In this document: positions 1-7,833 of the stretch, piece after piece
Position numbering within the stretch: position 1 is the stretch's first letter
Layout: each line of letters begins with the position of its first letter
Source: Bacillota bacterium
GTDB lineage: Bacteria > Bacillota > Clostridia > Lachnospirales > Lachnospiraceae
Assembly: GCA_023411215.1 (NCBI GenBank)
Contig: JAEYOY010000087.1
Span: forward strand, 1-25,535
Direction of reading: 5' to 3'
DNA: 25,535 nucleotides
Notes under the pieces: model-generated
What the model was told of the DNA's origin: nothing
The model's database searches: none
The model's input: the letters and a program-made list of their open reading frames with translations, nothing else
Program-made: the position numbers and the translations under genes

Positions 1-1067
1 GTGTGGTACCGACCATATTCTTTGGAGGAGGAACGCCTTCCTGTATCCCAGAGTCGGATATTATAAGTATTATGACAAGGCTGAGAAGTACCTTCTGTAT
101 TAAAGAAGAGGAGCTGGAAGCAACGATTGAAGTAAATCCCGGTACCATTACAGAAGAAAAGCTGTTGGGCTATCAAAAGGCCGGCATCAATCGAATCAGC
201 TTTGGGCTTCAATCGACGGATAATATGGAATTACAGCGACTAGGTAGAATTCACTGTTATGATGAGTTTCTAGAAAACTATAAACTTGCCAGAGAGCTTG
301 GTTATAGTAATATTAATGTTGATCTGATGTCAGCCTTGCCGGGACAGACGGTAGCTTCCTGGGAGCGTACCCTTCGTATGATCGCTGAGCTTGGGCCGGA
401 GCATATCTCAGCCTACAGTCTGATTATTGAGGAGGGCACCGGATTCTATGAACGATATAAGCCCGGAGCACCTTATGAGAGTGAGCTGCCAGATGAAGAA
501 ACCGACCGGCTGATTTATTATAGAACAAAGGAAGTGTTGGAGAGCTATGGTTACCACCGATATGAGATATCGAATTATGCAAAGGCAAACCTTGAGTGCA
601 GACATAATAATTCTTATTGGATTGGTACTGAATATTTAGGTCTTGGCTTAGGTGCAGCGTCCCTATTGAATGGTACAAGATTTTCAAATGTAGATGATAT
701 TAAGCAATATATCAAACGAATAAATGACCATAGGATGAAGGGGAAAAAGCATAGAAGTGACGAGGCTGATCATCTGGCAATAACTACAATGGATGTGGAT
801 ATGCTTGGAATACGTAGAGATAAGAAGCAGCTTTCCCTTGAAGAGCAGATGGAAGAATTCATGTTTCTGGGATTGCGCAGATGTGAAGGGATTAATAAAG
901 GGGCCTTTTTTCAGCGCTTTGGAAAGAATATTGAAACTATATATGGTGATTTATTAATACAGTTGGAACGGCAAAATTTGATTGAAAAATCCGAGGATCA
1001 AATCCGGTTGACGGAATATGGAATTGATGTCAGCAACACTGTACTATCGGAATTTTTATTAAATTAA
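1..1067 (+). CDS. hemW: HemW-type radical SAM heme chaperone (5' end outside window)
   Basis: The first full codon is at base 3, and 354 residues are visible with no start codon in view. The protein opens inside the radical SAM barrel at FFGGGTPS, so the N-terminal part with the CxxxCxYC iron-sulfur ligands lies upstream of the window. Visible family signatures are EVNPGT, GINRISFGLQS, DLMSALPGQT and YSLIIEEGT, then the HemN C-terminal domain around FMFLGLRR. HemW proteins bind heme and a 4Fe-4S cluster and are thought to deliver heme to target proteins. They are often misannotated as oxygen-independent coproporphyrinogen oxidase. Placement directly upstream of hrcA-grpE-dnaK-dnaJ is the common Firmicutes arrangement and supports HemW over HemN. 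The frame ends in TAA, and the heat-shock promoter follows about 160 bases later. Confidence 0.93.
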   Translation, partial: VVPTIFFGGGTPSCIPESDIISIMTRLRSTFCIKEEELEATIEVNPGTITEEKLLGYQKAGINRISFGLQSTDNMELQRLGRIHCYDEFLENYKLARELGYSNINVDLMSALPGQTVASWERTLRMIAELGPEHISAYSLIIEEGTGFYERYKPGAPYESELPDEETDRLIYYRTKEVLESYGYHRYEISNYAKANLECRHNNSYWIGTEYLGLGLGAASLLNGTRFSNVDDIKQYIKRINDHRMKGKKHRSDEADHLAITTMDVDMLGIRRDKKQLSLEEQMEEFMFLGLRRCEGINKGAFFQRFGKNIETIYGDLLIQLERQNLIEKSEDQIRLTEYGIDVSNTVLSEFLLN

Positions 1068-1152
1068 TATAGATTGTATTTAGGATAGCATTTCCTTTGC
1101 ATCAGCAATCGATCTTCATGGTTCTTTAGACAATCATGTAGCTCCTATAATT

Positions 1153-1174
1153 GGCCTTCGTAATCGCGAGGGCT
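1153..1174 (+). terminator. Possible weak hemW terminator hairpin
   Basis: GGCCTTCG (1153-1160) can pair with CGAGGGCT (1167-1174), including G-U pairs, around a 6-base loop. The downstream bases are AATTTA rather than a T run, so an intrinsic terminator is only suggested. The rest of the 281-base hemW-hrcA gap holds the heat-shock promoter and CIRCE. I saw no gene in it. Confidence 0.3.
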
Positions 1175-1226
1175 AATTTACAGTGATTTTCTTACCATTT
1201 TTTAATAATATTATTCGAAAATAGCC

Positions 1227-1255
1227 TTGACAAAAGAAAATGATAGTGATATTTT
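1227..1255 (+). promoter_or_regulatory. Sigma-A promoter of the hrcA operon
   Basis: A consensus -35 TTGACA (1227-1232) lies 17 bases before a TATTTT -10 (1250-1255). The predicted transcript start near 1262 places the CIRCE operator at the very start of the mRNA, the usual arrangement for HrcA-repressed operons. Confidence 0.8.
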
Positions 1256-1266
1256 ATTTATAGATG

Positions 1267-1293
1267 TTAGCACTCTATCGAGTTGAGTGCTAA
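1267..1293 (+). promoter_or_regulatory. CIRCE operator (HrcA binding site)
   Basis: TTAGCACTC (1267-1275) and GAGTGCTAA (1285-1293) form a perfect 9-bp inverted repeat with a 9-base spacer, an exact match to the CIRCE consensus. HrcA binds this site and represses the operon, with GroEL helping HrcA to fold in the known systems. No second CIRCE was found before grpE, dnaK or dnaJ. Confidence 0.97.
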
Positions 1294-1348
1294 CAGCAAA
1301 TGAGAAGAGTAATGGCAACTATCAACTTACGATGGATCGAGGTGGATC

Positions 1349-2380
1349 ATGCAGCAATTGGATGAAAGAAAATTGAAAATTTTGCAGGCTATCATTCGTA
1401 ATTATCTGGAGTCAGGAGAACCGGTCGGTTCCAGAACGATATCTAAGTATACGGATCTTAATTTAAGCTCCGCCACCATACGTAATGAAATGTCAGATCT
1501 CGAAGAGCTGGGATACATCGTCCAGCCTCATACCTCTGCAGGACGTATTCCTTCCGATAAGGGATATCGGTTATATGTCGATATGCTTTTGCAGGATAAG
1601 ACTCAAGAAGTCGAGGACATGAAGGAACTGCTAATACAGAAGGCTGATCGATTAGAGAACCTGTTGCAACAGGTGGCGAAGCTTCTAGCAGTGAATACTC
1701 ATTATACAACGATGGTATCCACACCTCAGTACAAGAAGAAGGTTAAGTTTATTCAGCTGACAGAAGTGGATGAGAAACAACTTTTAGCCGTAATCGTTTT
1801 TGAACGAAATATTGTTAAGAATAAAATCATTCAATTAACAACATCCTTAGATAAGGAAACACTTCTTAAGCTTAATATAATCATCAATACATTTTTACAA
1901 GGCCTGGATCTTGGTGAAATTAATCTTCCTGTAATCTCTCAGATGAAAGAGCAGGCAGGTGATTACAGAAACCTTGTGAATGATATATTGGATGCTGTAA
2001 TGCAGGCAGTTACAGAGGAAGAAGATATTGAGATATTTACTTCCGGGGCCACCAACATCTTACGATACCCAGAGTTAAGTGATAAGGAAAAGGCCAGTGA
2101 AATTCTGTATACTTTAGAAGAGAAGAAAGTCCTTACCGAATTAATCCAGGATAAGATGGAGGATGAAGAGAACCGTGGAATTCAGGTTTATATCGGTGAC
2201 GAGACATCGGTGGAAGCCATGAAGGAGTGTTCCGTTGTAACTGCAACATATGAAATTGAAGAAGGTGTCTATGGAAAGGTTGGAATTATCGGACCGAAGA
2301 GAATGGATTACCAGAAGGTGGTTAGTACTTTGCAATCACTGATGGTACAACTGGATGATATCTTCAAGAAGAAGACTTAA
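1349..2380 (+). CDS. hrcA: Heat-inducible transcription repressor HrcA
   Basis: This 343-residue protein is of normal HrcA length. The N-terminal winged helix covers roughly residues 1-75, with SGEPVGSRTISKYTDLNLSSATIRNEM and the conserved LEELGYIVQPHTSAGRIPSDKGYR stretch following it. The C-terminal part matches the GAF-like and dimerisation region, ending in a GIIGPKRMDYQKV segment typical of the family. ATG 1349 follows a GAGGTGG ribosome binding site. As first gene after the CIRCE it represses its own operon, and its activity normally depends on free GroEL, so unfolded protein derepresses the genes. grpE follows after 27 bases. Nothing looks abnormal. Confidence 0.97.
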   Translation: MQQLDERKLKILQAIIRNYLESGEPVGSRTISKYTDLNLSSATIRNEMSDLEELGYIVQPHTSAGRIPSDKGYRLYVDMLLQDKTQEVEDMKELLIQKADRLENLLQQVAKLLAVNTHYTTMVSTPQYKKKVKFIQLTEVDEKQLLAVIVFERNIVKNKIIQLTTSLDKETLLKLNIIINTFLQGLDLGEINLPVISQMKEQAGDYRNLVNDILDAVMQAVTEEEDIEIFTSGATNILRYPELSDKEKASEILYTLEEKKVLTELIQDKMEDEENRGIQVYIGDETSVEAMKECSVVTATYEIEEGVYGKVGIIGPKRMDYQKVVSTLQSLMVQLDDIFKKKT

Positions 2381-2407
2381 CAACATATCTTTTATTAATA
2401 AGAAGGT

Positions 2408-3127
2408 ATGAAGAAAGGTGGTAAACAACACTTGGAGGATATGGATAAAGCAATAGAAATTATGAAAGCTGCCATGGAGAAGGAGAAAGGAATGAACGAA
2501 AAGTCGACAGATGCAAAGGATCAGAATATAGATGATCAGAATGAGCAAATGACTGAGGATGTAAATCTGGATGAAACCGCCTGTGATACACAGGAAGCAG
2601 GTAGTGAAGAGACGAATGAGGCTGAGGCGTCAGCAAAGCCAGATAAAGCCGGCAAGACATTTTTTAAGAATTCCAAATCAAAGGAATTAGCTGCCAAGGA
2701 TGAGAAGATCGAAGAGCTAACAGATCGATTGATGAGAACAATGGCTGAATTTGATAACTACCGCAAGCGCTCCGAGAAGGAAAAAGCCACGATGTACGAT
2801 ATGGGAATCAAAAGCTTCATTGAGAAGATGCTCCCAATCGTTGATAATTTTGAAAGAGGTTTCGGTACCATAACTGAGAAAGAGAAAGAAAGTGGATTTG
2901 CACAAGGGATTGAAATGATCTATCGTCAGCTTCTAACCGCCATGGATGAAGTCGGAGTGAAGCCGATTGATGCCGTAGGCAATGAATTTGATCCTAATCT
3001 TCACAATGCAGTAATGCATGGCGAAGATGAAAGCCTAGGAGAGAACATCGTATCCGATGAATTCCAAAAGGGTTATATGTATAAGGATATGGTAGTTCGT
3101 CATAGTATGGTTAAAGTAGTTAATTAG
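2408..3127 (+). CDS. grpE: Nucleotide exchange factor GrpE
   Basis: GrpE releases ADP from DnaK and resets its substrate cycle. The protein is up to 239 residues. It has a long acidic, low-complexity N-terminus (about residues 1-80, rich in Glu, Asp and Lys), a coiled-coil helix from about 90 (KDEKIEELTDRLMRTMAEFD, then NYRKRSEKEK), and the C-terminal beta wing ending in EFQKGYMYKDMVVRHSMVKV. The start is uncertain. ATG 2408 has AAGG only one base away and ATG 2441 has GGAGG two bases away, whereas ATG 2492 has AGGAG at an ideal six-base spacing and would give 211 residues. I kept the longest frame because the upstream codons look coding (MDKAIEIMKAAMEKEKG). Confidence 0.94.
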   Translation: MKKGGKQHLEDMDKAIEIMKAAMEKEKGMNEKSTDAKDQNIDDQNEQMTEDVNLDETACDTQEAGSEETNEAEASAKPDKAGKTFFKNSKSKELAAKDEKIEELTDRLMRTMAEFDNYRKRSEKEKATMYDMGIKSFIEKMLPIVDNFERGFGTITEKEKESGFAQGIEMIYRQLLTAMDEVGVKPIDAVGNEFDPNLHNAVMHGEDESLGENIVSDEFQKGYMYKDMVVRHSMVKVVN

Positions 3128-3202
3128 AATAATTCATAACAACATTAACAACGCTATTACTAAAAAGTCAGCTTCGCAAACTTTTATGAATCAAATATTA
3201 AG

Positions 3203-3219
3203 GGAGGAACAATTCCTCC
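3203..3219 (+). other. Hairpin in grpE-dnaK spacer that pairs an SD-like sequence
   Basis: GGAGGAA (3203-3209) pairs perfectly with TTCCTCC (3213-3219) across a CAA loop. It lies 48 bases before dnaK, separate from the true dnaK ribosome binding site at about 3253-3258. Further upstream, AAAAGT (3163-3168) can pair with ACTTTT (3180-3185). No T run follows either hairpin. Possible roles are an mRNA stability or processing element, or none. Confidence 0.4.
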
Positions 3220-3266
3220 TAATGTAGACAGTGAAGATTATCAATTAATTTAAGGAGGAATAGAAC

Positions 3267-5147
3267 ATGGGTAAAATTATAGGTATTGACTTAGGTACAA
3301 CAAATTCATGTGTAGCCGTTATGGAAGGTGGAAAGCCGGTAGTTATTGCTAATACAGAGGGTGCAAGAACAACACCAAGCGTTGTTGCATTTACAAAGAC
3401 AGGAGAACGTCTCGTTGGTGAGCCTGCTAAGCGTCAGGCAGTTACTAATTCCGATAAAACAATCTCATCCATTAAGAGACATATGGGTACAGATTTCAGA
3501 GTAAAGATTGATGACAAGAGATATTCACCCCAGGAAATCTCAGCAATGGTTTTACAGAAGCTGAAAGCAGATGCAGAAAGCTATTTAGGAGAAAAGGTTA
3601 CAGAAGCAGTTATTACAGTTCCTGCATACTTTAATGATGCTCAAAGACAGGCAACCAAGGATGCCGGTAAGATTGCTGGTCTTGATGTTAAGAGAATTAT
3701 CAACGAGCCTACCGCAGCTGCCTTATCCTACGGTCTTGATAATGAGCACGAGCAGAAGATCATGGTATATGACTTGGGTGGTGGTACCTTCGATGTATCC
3801 ATAATCGATATCGGTGACGGAGTTATCGAAGTACTTGCAACCTCCGGTGACAACAGACTCGGTGGAGATGACTTCGATGAGAGAGTAACCAGATATATGA
3901 TCGAAGAATTTAAGAAGACGGATGGTGTTGACTTATCTACCGATAAGATGGCACTTCAAAGATTAAGGGAAGCTGCAGAGAAGGCTAAGAAAGAATTATC
4001 CTCAGCTACAACCACAAATATCAATCTTCCTTTCATTACAGCTACATCGGAAGGTCCGAAGCACTTTGATATGAACTTAACCCGCGCTAAATTTGATGAA
4101 TTGACTCATGATTTAGTAGAGAGAACCGTAGTACCGGTTCAGAATGCACTTCGTGATGCGGGTCTTACTCCTTCCGATATAAAGAAAGTATTATTGGTAG
4201 GTGGTTCAACAAGAATCCCTGCTGTTCAGGATAAGGTAAGACAATTAACCAATCAGGAGCCTTCCAAGACTTTGAATCCCGATGAGTGTGTTGCAATCGG
4301 TGCTTCCATTCAGGGTGGTAAGCTGGCAGGCGATGCAGGTGCAGGAGACATCCTTCTTCTCGACGTTACCCCGTTGTCCCTTTCTATCGAGACCTTAGGT
4401 GGTGTTGCTACCAGATTAATCGAGAGAAATACAACCATTCCGACCAAGAAGAGCCAGATCTTCTCCACTGCAGCTGACAATCAGACCGCTGTTGACATTA
4501 ATGTTGTACAGGGTGAGAGACAATTTGCGAAGGATAATAAGAGTCTTGGACAATTCCGTCTGGATGGTATTCCGCCGGCAAGAAGAGGTGTTCCTCAGAT
4601 CGAAGTTACCTTTGATATTGATGCGAACGGTATTGTAAATGTATCTGCAAAGGATCTTGGAACCGGTAGAGAGCAGCACATTACAATTACAGCAAGCTCC
4701 AATTTATCAGATACTGATATCGACAAGGCAGTAAGAGAAGCTGCTGAATATGAGGCTCAGGATAAGCTCCGTAAAGAAGCGGTTGATGTTAGAAATGATG
4801 CAGACTCAATGGTATTCCAGACAGAGAAAGCTCTTACTGAGGTTGGAGATAAGATTGATGAAGCAGCAAAGTCTACGGTAGAAGCTGACCTTGCAAGACT
4901 AAAGGAATTAATCGAGAAATCCAATCCTGAGGTTATGAGTGAAGGTGAGGTTGCTGATATTAAAGCAGCTAAGGATAAATTAATGGAGGATGCACAGGCT
5001 TTATTTGCTAAGTTATATGAGCAAAGCGGTGCTGCCGGAGCAGGTCCTGATATGTCGGGTGCAGGCTTTGACGGTGGTCAGGCAGGTGGTTCTACCGGTG
5101 GAAATTATGGCGATGATGTAGTTGACGGAGATTACCGCGAAGTATAA
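3267..5147 (+). CDS. dnaK: Molecular chaperone DnaK (Hsp70)
   Basis: ATP-dependent cytosolic Hsp70 of 626 residues, the normal length for Firmicutes. The nucleotide-binding domain (about 1-360) carries the phosphate loop IDLGTTNS, VPAYFNDAQRQATKDAG, the IINEPTAAALSYG segment, YDLGGGTFDVSI and LVGGSTRIPAVQ. The linker and substrate-binding domain begin near DVTPLSLSIETLGG. The helical lid is followed by a short Gly-rich tail (about 585-626) ending in DGDYREV. ATG 3267 follows GGAGG with good spacing. It works with DnaJ, which delivers substrate and stimulates ATP hydrolysis, and GrpE. Expression should follow the CIRCE upstream of hrcA, since no separate promoter was seen in the 139-base spacer. 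Confidence 0.99.
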   Translation: MGKIIGIDLGTTNSCVAVMEGGKPVVIANTEGARTTPSVVAFTKTGERLVGEPAKRQAVTNSDKTISSIKRHMGTDFRVKIDDKRYSPQEISAMVLQKLKADAESYLGEKVTEAVITVPAYFNDAQRQATKDAGKIAGLDVKRIINEPTAAALSYGLDNEHEQKIMVYDLGGGTFDVSIIDIGDGVIEVLATSGDNRLGGDDFDERVTRYMIEEFKKTDGVDLSTDKMALQRLREAAEKAKKELSSATTTNINLPFITATSEGPKHFDMNLTRAKFDELTHDLVERTVVPVQNALRDAGLTPSDIKKVLLVGGSTRIPAVQDKVRQLTNQEPSKTLNPDECVAIGASIQGGKLAGDAGAGDILLLDVTPLSLSIETLGGVATRLIERNTTIPTKKSQIFSTAADNQTAVDINVVQGERQFAKDNKSLGQFRLDGIPPARRGVPQIEVTFDIDANGIVNVSAKDLGTGREQHITITASSNLSDTDIDKAVREAAEYEAQDKLRKEAVDVRNDADSMVFQTEKALTEVGDKIDEAAKSTVEADLARLKELIEKSNPEVMSEGEVADIKAAKDKLMEDAQALFAKLYEQSGAAGAGPDMSGAGFDGGQAGGSTGGNYGDDVVDGDYREV

Positions 5148-5186
5148 TCGGTTCACTCACAGAGCAACCATATAAAAATGGATTAA

Positions 5187-5349
5187 ACCTTTCCGGGAAG
5201 AGTGATCTATATCGGTAAAATCATTCTTCCTGGCTTGGTGATTTATAATAGATGGCATTATGGCGGTCAGCACTGACTGCCTATTTGCGATTAACATAGG
5301 ATGGAAATAGTAAGTTTCCTGACCGATATAATGCATAGCTATGAAAGGT
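5187..5349 (+). ncRNA. Candidate structured mRNA leader of dnaJ with SD-covering helix
   Basis: The dnaK-dnaJ spacer folds by eye into a compact structure. P1: ACCTTT (5187-5192) pairs with AAAGGT (5344-5349), which is the dnaJ Shine-Dalgarno. P2: 5193-5206 pairs with 5220-5233, 14 bp with two G-U pairs. Pseudoknot: the P2 loop TATATCGGT (5208-5216) is exactly complementary to ACCGATATA (5322-5330). P3: GGCGGTCA (5262-5269) with TGACTGCC (5274-5281). P4: GGAAA (5303-5307) with TTTCC (5315-5319). I do not recognise a named RNA family. No T run follows P2 or P3, so translational control or an RNA thermometer fits better than transcription termination. The base pairs are read from the sequence and the function is inference. 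Confidence 0.5.
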
Positions 5350-5359
5350 GAAGAGAACA

Positions 5360-6502
5360 ATGGCGGATAAACGTGATTATTATGAAGTCTTAGGTGTCAG
5401 TAGGACTGCGACGGATGACGAACTAAAAAAAGCATATAGACAACTTGCAAAGAAATACCACCCGGATACAAATCCAGGGGATAAAGCAGCGGAAGCTAAA
5501 TTTAAAGAGGCTTCTGAGGCTTATGCCGTTTTAAGTGATGCTGATAAACGTAGGCAATATGATCAATTCGGACACGCGGCCTTTGACGGAGGCGCCGGAG
5601 GAGGTGCCGGTGGGTTTGATTTCAGTTCCATGGATATGGGTGACATTTTTGGTGATATCTTCGGTGATTTGTTTGGTGGCAGAAGCAGACGTACCAATAA
5701 TGGACCTATGCAAGGAGCGAACCTGCGTACTTCTGTCAGAATCACCTTTGAAGAAGCGGTTTTTGGTACAGAGAAGGAACTGGATCTTACTCTGAAGGAT
5801 GATTGTGCAACCTGTCATGGTACCGGTGCCAAGCCGGGAACCACAGCAGATACCTGTCAAAAATGTGGTGGTAAAGGTCAGGTAGTATATACTCAGCAAT
5901 CCTTATTTGGTATGGTACGTAACGTACAGACTTGTCCGGATTGTAAGGGAACTGGTAAGATTATTAAGGATAAATGTGCTGATTGCTATGGCACAGGATA
6001 TATCAGCAGCAAGAAGAAAATTAAGGTATCCATCCCTGCTGGAATTGATAGTGGTCAAAGTGTTCGAATTCGCAGTAAAGGTGAACCGGGTACCAATGGT
6101 GGTCCGAGAGGAGATCTCTTAGTAGAGGTTGAGGTGAGCAGACATCCTATATTCCAGAGACAGGATTACGATATCTTCTCCACAGCTCCGATTTCTTACG
6201 CAACAGCAGTACTTGGCGGTGATATTAAGATCAACACCGTAGACGGCGACGTGATCTATAACGTAAAAGCCGGTACACAGACGGATACGAAGGTTCGCCT
6301 GAGAGAAAAAGGTGTTCCTAGTCTGAGAAATAAAGCGGTTCGCGGTGATCATTACGTCACCCTGGTGGTTCAGGTACCTACTAATCTTAACTCGGAACAG
6401 AAGGACCTCTTGAAGAAATTTGATGATGCCATGACGGGTAAAACAGAGCGTGGTGCAGAGGGTACGGAGAACGAAAAGGGCAAGAAGAAGTTCTGGAAAT
6501 AG
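5360..6502 (+). CDS. dnaJ: Co-chaperone DnaJ (Hsp40)
   Basis: Type I Hsp40 of 380 residues. The J domain (about 1-70) has the HPD motif at residues 34-36. A Gly/Phe-rich linker follows (GGAGGGAGGFDFSSMDMGDIFG). The zinc domain has all four CxxCxGxG repeats (CATCHGTG, CQKCGGKG, CPDCKGTG, CADCYGTG). The two C-terminal substrate-binding domains end in a Lys/Glu-rich tail. ATG 5360 is chosen because MADKRDYYEVLGV is the family N-terminus and AGGTG ends nine bases upstream. An in-frame GTG at 5348 overlaps that SD and is unlikely. DnaJ binds unfolded substrate and stimulates DnaK ATP hydrolysis. Translation may be controlled by the folded leader at 5187-5349. The stop codon lies inside the first hairpin of a repeat cluster. 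Confidence 0.98.
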   Translation: MADKRDYYEVLGVSRTATDDELKKAYRQLAKKYHPDTNPGDKAAEAKFKEASEAYAVLSDADKRRQYDQFGHAAFDGGAGGGAGGFDFSSMDMGDIFGDIFGDLFGGRSRRTNNGPMQGANLRTSVRITFEEAVFGTEKELDLTLKDDCATCHGTGAKPGTTADTCQKCGGKGQVVYTQQSLFGMVRNVQTCPDCKGTGKIIKDKCADCYGTGYISSKKKIKVSIPAGIDSGQSVRIRSKGEPGTNGGPRGDLLVEVEVSRHPIFQRQDYDIFSTAPISYATAVLGGDIKINTVDGDVIYNVKAGTQTDTKVRLREKGVPSLRNKAVRGDHYVTLVVQVPTNLNSEQKDLLKKFDDAMTGKTERGAEGTENEKGKKKFWK

Positions 6503-6762
6503 TGTGAAGGAAAACCTTCACACGGGAAGAAGCTTCGAAGTTTGCCCATTGGAGCAAACTCCTTGTTCTTCCGGTATCTGGCAATATTTAAAAGTTTGTG
6601 CCTGCGTCTTCCTCGGCACAAACTAACTCAAAGGGTAGGCATGAGAATTTAGTGTGAAGGAAAACCTTCACAAAGCGAATAGTCATTCGCTTAGGAAGAA
6701 GCTACGGTAGGAATTATGCAAAGTAAATTCCTACTGGTTGCGCTATTGGAGCAAACTAACAA
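6500..6762 (+). repeat. Composite multi-hairpin intergenic repeat, cluster 1 (dnaJ-prmA)
   Basis: A hairpin starts on the dnaJ stop codon: GTGTGAAGG (6502-6510) with CCTTCACAC (6515-6523). The 23 bases 6500-6522 recur exactly at 6650-6672. Module B (6524-6573) has outer arms GGAAGAA (6525-6531) and TTCTTCC (6566-6572) and inner arms AGTTTGC (6539-6545) and GCAAACT (6554-6560). Module A (6594-6641) has GTTTGTGCC (6594-6602) with GGCACAAAC (6615-6623), then a tail ending in GTAGGCA. A further hairpin is AAGCGAAT (6673-6680) with ATTCGCTT (6685-6692). A second, divergent module B spans 6693-6760. The same modules recur at 12013-12233 and 22027-22297. There is no coding potential and I do not recognise the family. 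Confidence 0.8.
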
Positions 6763-6809
6763 AAAAGCAGTTGCAATTATCTTTTACATGCGATGGAAAG
6801 GGATTCACA

Positions 6810-7769
6810 ATGAAGTGGACTAAATTCACACTAGATACAACAACAGAAGCAGTCGACTTAGTCAGTGATATGTTAAATGACTTAGGGATTGCCGGTATAG
6901 AGATCAGCGACAATGTTCCAATTACGGAAGAAGAGAGGAAGCAGATGTTTATTGATATCTTACCGGAACTATCGGAGGATGATGGGACTGCTCAGGTCAG
7001 CTTTTATGTGGAACTAGAGGAAGATATTGATGCTTTGATCAGCAAGGTAAATGCAGGGCTTGAGGAACTATCTGCCTATACCGAGATTGGAACAGGAAAA
7101 ATTGAGGTTTCACAGACTGAAGATAAGGATTGGATCAATAATTGGAAAGAATTTTTTAAACCCTTCCGTGTTGACGATACGATAGTCATCAAACCAACTT
7201 GGGAGGAATTGACCGATCAGAAAGAAGGGGATTTGATTATTGAGATTGATCCTGGTACCTCCTTTGGAACTGGTTCTCATGAGACGACGAAGCTTTGTAT
7301 CATCGGAATGAAGCAGTATATGAAGCCTGAGTCTGTTGTTCTGGATGCGGGTAGCGGCAGCGGTATTCTTTCTATTCTTGCGAAGAAGCTTGGCGCAAAG
7401 GAAGTGCTCGGAATGGATATTGATCCCAATGCAACGATTTCCGCAATAGAGAATGCCGAAGTGAACCAATTGGAAGTTGAGATTGGTAAGCTGAGCTTTA
7501 TTACCGGGAACATAATTGAAGACGATGGAATCCGAACAGAAATAGGCAGAGAGAAATTTGATATGGTAGTGGCTAATATATTAGCGGATGTTATCATACC
7601 CTTATCCGATGTGATTGGAGAAAATCTGAAGGATGGAGGAATATTCATCAGCTCCGGGATTATATATATGAAAGAGGAAGCGGTAAGGGAAGCACTTCTG
7701 AAGAACCATTTTTCAATATTGGAAGTGAATAAAATGGGAGACTGGGTTTCATTTGTTGCCCAAAAGTAA
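6810..7769 (+). CDS. prmA: Ribosomal protein L11 methyltransferase PrmA
   Basis: SAM-dependent enzyme that trimethylates ribosomal protein L11. The protein is 319 residues. The N-terminal half holds the L11-recognition domain (about 1-95). The family signature IDPGTSFGTGSHETTKLC (about 146-163) precedes the SAM-binding glycine motif LDAGSGSGILSI (178-189), the acidic GMDIDPNA loop, and the catalytic-site strand MVVANILADVI. ATG 6810 is chosen because MKWTKFTLDTTTEA is the usual start and AGGGA lies six bases upstream. The frame is open back to 6738, but that stretch falls in the repeat cluster. Location after dnaJ is typical of Clostridia. A repeat cluster separates the two genes, so read-through from the heat-shock promoter is uncertain. 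Confidence 0.96.
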   Translation: MKWTKFTLDTTTEAVDLVSDMLNDLGIAGIEISDNVPITEEERKQMFIDILPELSEDDGTAQVSFYVELEEDIDALISKVNAGLEELSAYTEIGTGKIEVSQTEDKDWINNWKEFFKPFRVDDTIVIKPTWEELTDQKEGDLIIEIDPGTSFGTGSHETTKLCIIGMKQYMKPESVVLDAGSGSGILSILAKKLGAKEVLGMDIDPNATISAIENAEVNQLEVEIGKLSFITGNIIEDDGIRTEIGREKFDMVVANILADVIIPLSDVIGENLKDGGIFISSGIIYMKEEAVREALLKNHFSILEVNKMGDWVSFVAQK

Positions 7770-7802
7770 AGACCTTGACTATAAATAATTTAATGACAGA
7801 AT

Positions 7803-7825
7803 CGATGAAGGCACTGCCTTTATCG
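7803..7825 (+). terminator. Hairpin after prmA
   Basis: CGATGAAGGC (7803-7812) pairs with GCCTTTATCG (7816-7825) across a 3-base loop, with one G-U pair. The TTAAAATA that follows is only moderately T-rich. It lies 33 bases after the prmA stop and is a plausible end for that transcript. Confidence 0.4.
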
Positions 7826-7833
7826 TTAAAATA

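Noticed and set aside
1068..1226. Possible minus-strand gene remnant after hemW
   Set aside because: Short translated fragments matched nothing I recognise and are interrupted by stops in all frames.
5531..5899. 122-codon antisense frame within dnaJ
   Set aside because: It lies opposite the Gly-rich and zinc-finger coding region, has no SD or recognisable domain, and is explained by codon composition.
6738..6809. N-terminal extension of PrmA
   Set aside because: The upstream codons fall in the repeat cluster and lack an SD. The family start and a good SD lie at 6810.
7277..7648. 123-codon antisense frame within prmA
   Set aside because: Opposite-strand shadow of a confident gene with low-complexity Ser/Ile-rich translation and no start signal.
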